From: Monoraphidium neglectum
Lineage: Eukaryota > Chlorophyta > Chlorophyceae > Sphaeropleales > Selenastraceae
DNA length: 21,202 bases
Assembly (NCBI RefSeq): GCF_000611645.1
Contig: NW_014012902.1
Location: 1 to 21,202 of the forward strand
Direction: 5' to 3'
The notes below the pieces were generated by a model. It made no database searches, had not been told where the DNA came from, and saw only the letters and a list, made by a program, of their open reading frames with translations. Shown in pieces: positions 20,053 to 21,202 of this stretch. Positions within the stretch are counted from its first letter, which is position 1. Each line of letters opens with the position of its first letter. The position numbers were made by a program, and so were the translations under genes.

Positions 20053-21202
20053 TCAGCCGACGACGGTCAGCGGCGCGCGCGGGCGCCCCGGCTCGACCTT
20101 GTCCCGCCACGCGTCCCAGAGCGCGCGCAGCTCTGCGCAGTACCGCGCGTGCAGCCCATCCACCGCCGCCTCCCACTCGGGGCCCTCGCGCGCGCCCTGC
20201 CACTTGGCCACAGGGATGGGGGCGCCGACGACGGTGGTGAGGGGGCGCGCGAGCGGCAGCAGGCCGGGGTCGGCGAAGACGCCGTCGCCCCAGAAGAGGG
20301 GCTGGCGGCCGGGCAGGACCTTGTGGGAAACAGCCTGGAACTTGGCGCCTGATTGGGGTCGGTTGGGTGGGTGGGTGGTGGATTGGTTGGTTTGTGGGTT
20401 GGTGTGGTGGTCGGGCGGTTGGTTGGCAGGTGGGTTGGTTGGTTGGTTGGTAAGTGGGTACTGTAGGAACTGGGGGTGATGAGTAGGATGAGGGGAAAGG
20501 GCCCAGATGGCAGGGATGCATGCAGGAGGGGGGCAGGTTCGGGGGCCATGGCTGAAAGTGCGGAGGGGTCGCACGCGCAGGCAGGTGTCTTGAATGCCCA
20601 CCAAGAGGGGCAGCTTGTATGCCGCTGCAAGTCGGGCAAAAAAAGCACCCTGTTCACTCCCCCGCTCCACGCTCACCCAGGCTGCCGGGCGGGGGTATGT
20701 ACATGTGGAAGAGGTCCGCCTCACCAAAGCACGCCACGGGCACCTGCAGCGACACAAGTAGGCGCGCAGGCAGCAGGGCGCCACGCCAGGTAAGACGCAG
20801 CGAGCGCAGTTCGACACCCTGATTTTTCCGCACGCGCGCGGCGGCCGCGCCGCCCCTGGACCACAGGACCATGTTGGTGGGCCCCCCAAAGGATGCAGCG
20901 CCGCTGTCAGACAGAACTGCAGTAGGAGGCCACTCACCAGGGAGGCGCCCGTCTCCAGGGCGACCCGCACAAACCCGCGCCGCCGGTTGAGCAGCACCCG
21001 GTTCTCCCCCTCCACGGTGGCCACCGCCTCTGACGCGCCGCCGGGGAAGAGCACGACCGCGTTGCCGGGGCGGCGCAGCAGGCCGTGAATGGCGCGCTTG
21101 CTGCAGGAGCGGAGGCCGTGGAGGAGGCAGTATTCGCGCAGGAAGGGGGCCTTGAAGTTTGACTCCAGGGTGCAGGGCCACGCGCGCAGGCCTGCGTGGG
21201 GG
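20053..21202 (-). CDS. DGAT2: DGAT2-type diacylglycerol acyltransferase, C-terminal part, 5' end outside window
   Basis: Type 2 diacylglycerol acyltransferases make triacylglycerol from diacylglycerol and acyl-CoA at the ER membrane and lipid droplets. Three exons are seen: 21202-20938 (open to the window edge), 20743-20677 and 20348-20053, with introns in phase 0 and 1. Conserved blocks are NFKAPFLREYCLLHG, VVLFPGGASEAVATVEGEN, NRRRGFVRVALETGASL then VPVACFGEADLF across the first junction, PLFWGDGVF, and ARPLTTVVGAPIPVAKWQ near the end. The FPGGASE and TTVVGAPI motifs and the FGE triad point to DGAT2 rather than phytyl ester synthases. The catalytic HPHG motif and the membrane hairpin lie upstream, outside the window. 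A possible acceptor at 21192-21193 could make the first exon start at 21191. The 328-base last intron is A/C-rich on the sense strand. The stop at 20053-20055 follows a short tail ending APLTVVG. Confidence 0.9.
   Translation of the reverse strand, partial: PHAGLRAWPCTLESNFKAPFLREYCLLHGLRSCSKRAIHGLLRRPGNAVVLFPGGASEAVATVEGENRVLLNRRRGFVRVALETGASLVSGLLLQFCLTAALHPLGGPPTWSCGPGAARPPRACGKIRVSNCARCVLPGVAPCCLRAYLCRCRCPWRALVRRTSSTCTYPRPAAWVSVERGSEQGAFFARLAAAYKLPLLVGIQDTCLRVRPLRTFSHGPRTCPPPACIPAIWALSPHPTHHPQFLQYPLTNQPTNPPANQPPDHHTNPQTNQSTTHPPNRPQSGAKFQAVSHKVLPGRQPLFWGDGVFADPGLLPLARPLTTVVGAPIPVAKWQGAREGPEWEAAVDGLHARYCAELRALWDAWRDKVEPGRPRAPLTVVG
20355..20458. repeat. GGTT/GGGT-rich tract in the last DGAT2 intron with a G-quadruplex motif
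   Basis: About 100 bases made almost only of G and T on the plus strand, including runs of GGTT at 20432-20450. GGGG at 20355-20358 and GGG at 20365-20367, 20369-20371 and 20373-20375 form a quadruplex pattern with loops of 6, 1 and 1. It begins five bases from the acceptor at 20349-20350. The sense strand is A/C-rich. Confidence 0.8.

Noticed and set aside
20053..21054. A 333-codon continuous minus-strand frame across DGAT2 including its introns
   Set aside because: It carries the correct first and last exon frames but reads through introns of low-complexity Pro/Asn/Thr repeats. The middle exon 20743-20677 in another frame restores the conserved VPVACFGEADLF.

Overview
The window is a GC-rich piece of a eukaryotic nuclear genome, most likely from a green alga (Chlorophyta). 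The genes are dense in introns and start almost every intron with GTG. Long pure CAG runs occur, the TGTAA poly(A) element typical of chlorophytes follows one stop at a fitting distance, and the encoded proteins look plant-like (ARP6, RPA3, farnesyltransferase beta, 14-3-3, DGAT2). The species cannot be named from sequence alone. There is no bacterial, organellar or viral signal and no recognisable transposon.

Layout from left to right: ARP6 (minus, 3' end beyond base 1) and RPA3 (plus) diverge from a 552-bp AT-richer spacer. RPA3 converges on a ten-exon sigma/pi-like glutathione S-transferase (minus, 3670-6560). From the GST start a divergent spacer leads to a three-exon gene for a 123-residue single-span membrane protein that I do not recognise (plus, 7273-8122), followed in tandem by a WDR53-type WD40 protein with a 26-glutamine run (plus, 8657-10413). 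This converges on a seven-exon 14-3-3 gene (minus, 11355-13757). A 1.9-kb spacer holding a 31-unit CAG run separates it from the farnesyltransferase beta-subunit gene (plus, 15694-18378), which converges across 1.7 kb on a partial DGAT2-type acyltransferase (minus, 20053 to the window end).

The genes are ordinary housekeeping functions and do not form an operon or an obvious pathway: chromatin remodelling (ARP6), DNA replication and repair (RPA3), detoxification (GST), protein prenylation (FNTB), phosphoprotein binding (14-3-3) and storage-lipid synthesis (DGAT2). I reconstructed all exon structures by hand from reading frame, splice consensus and remembered family conservation; in every completed gene the exon lengths sum to a whole number of codons. 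The points most worth a second look are a roughly 175-residue insert with polyglutamine between the zinc ligands of the farnesyltransferase, the uniform GTNNG donor rule with a free fourth base, the unrecognised 123-residue membrane protein, introns that are A/C-rich on the sense strand with G-quadruplex motifs on the template strand, and a CAG run with no gene around it.
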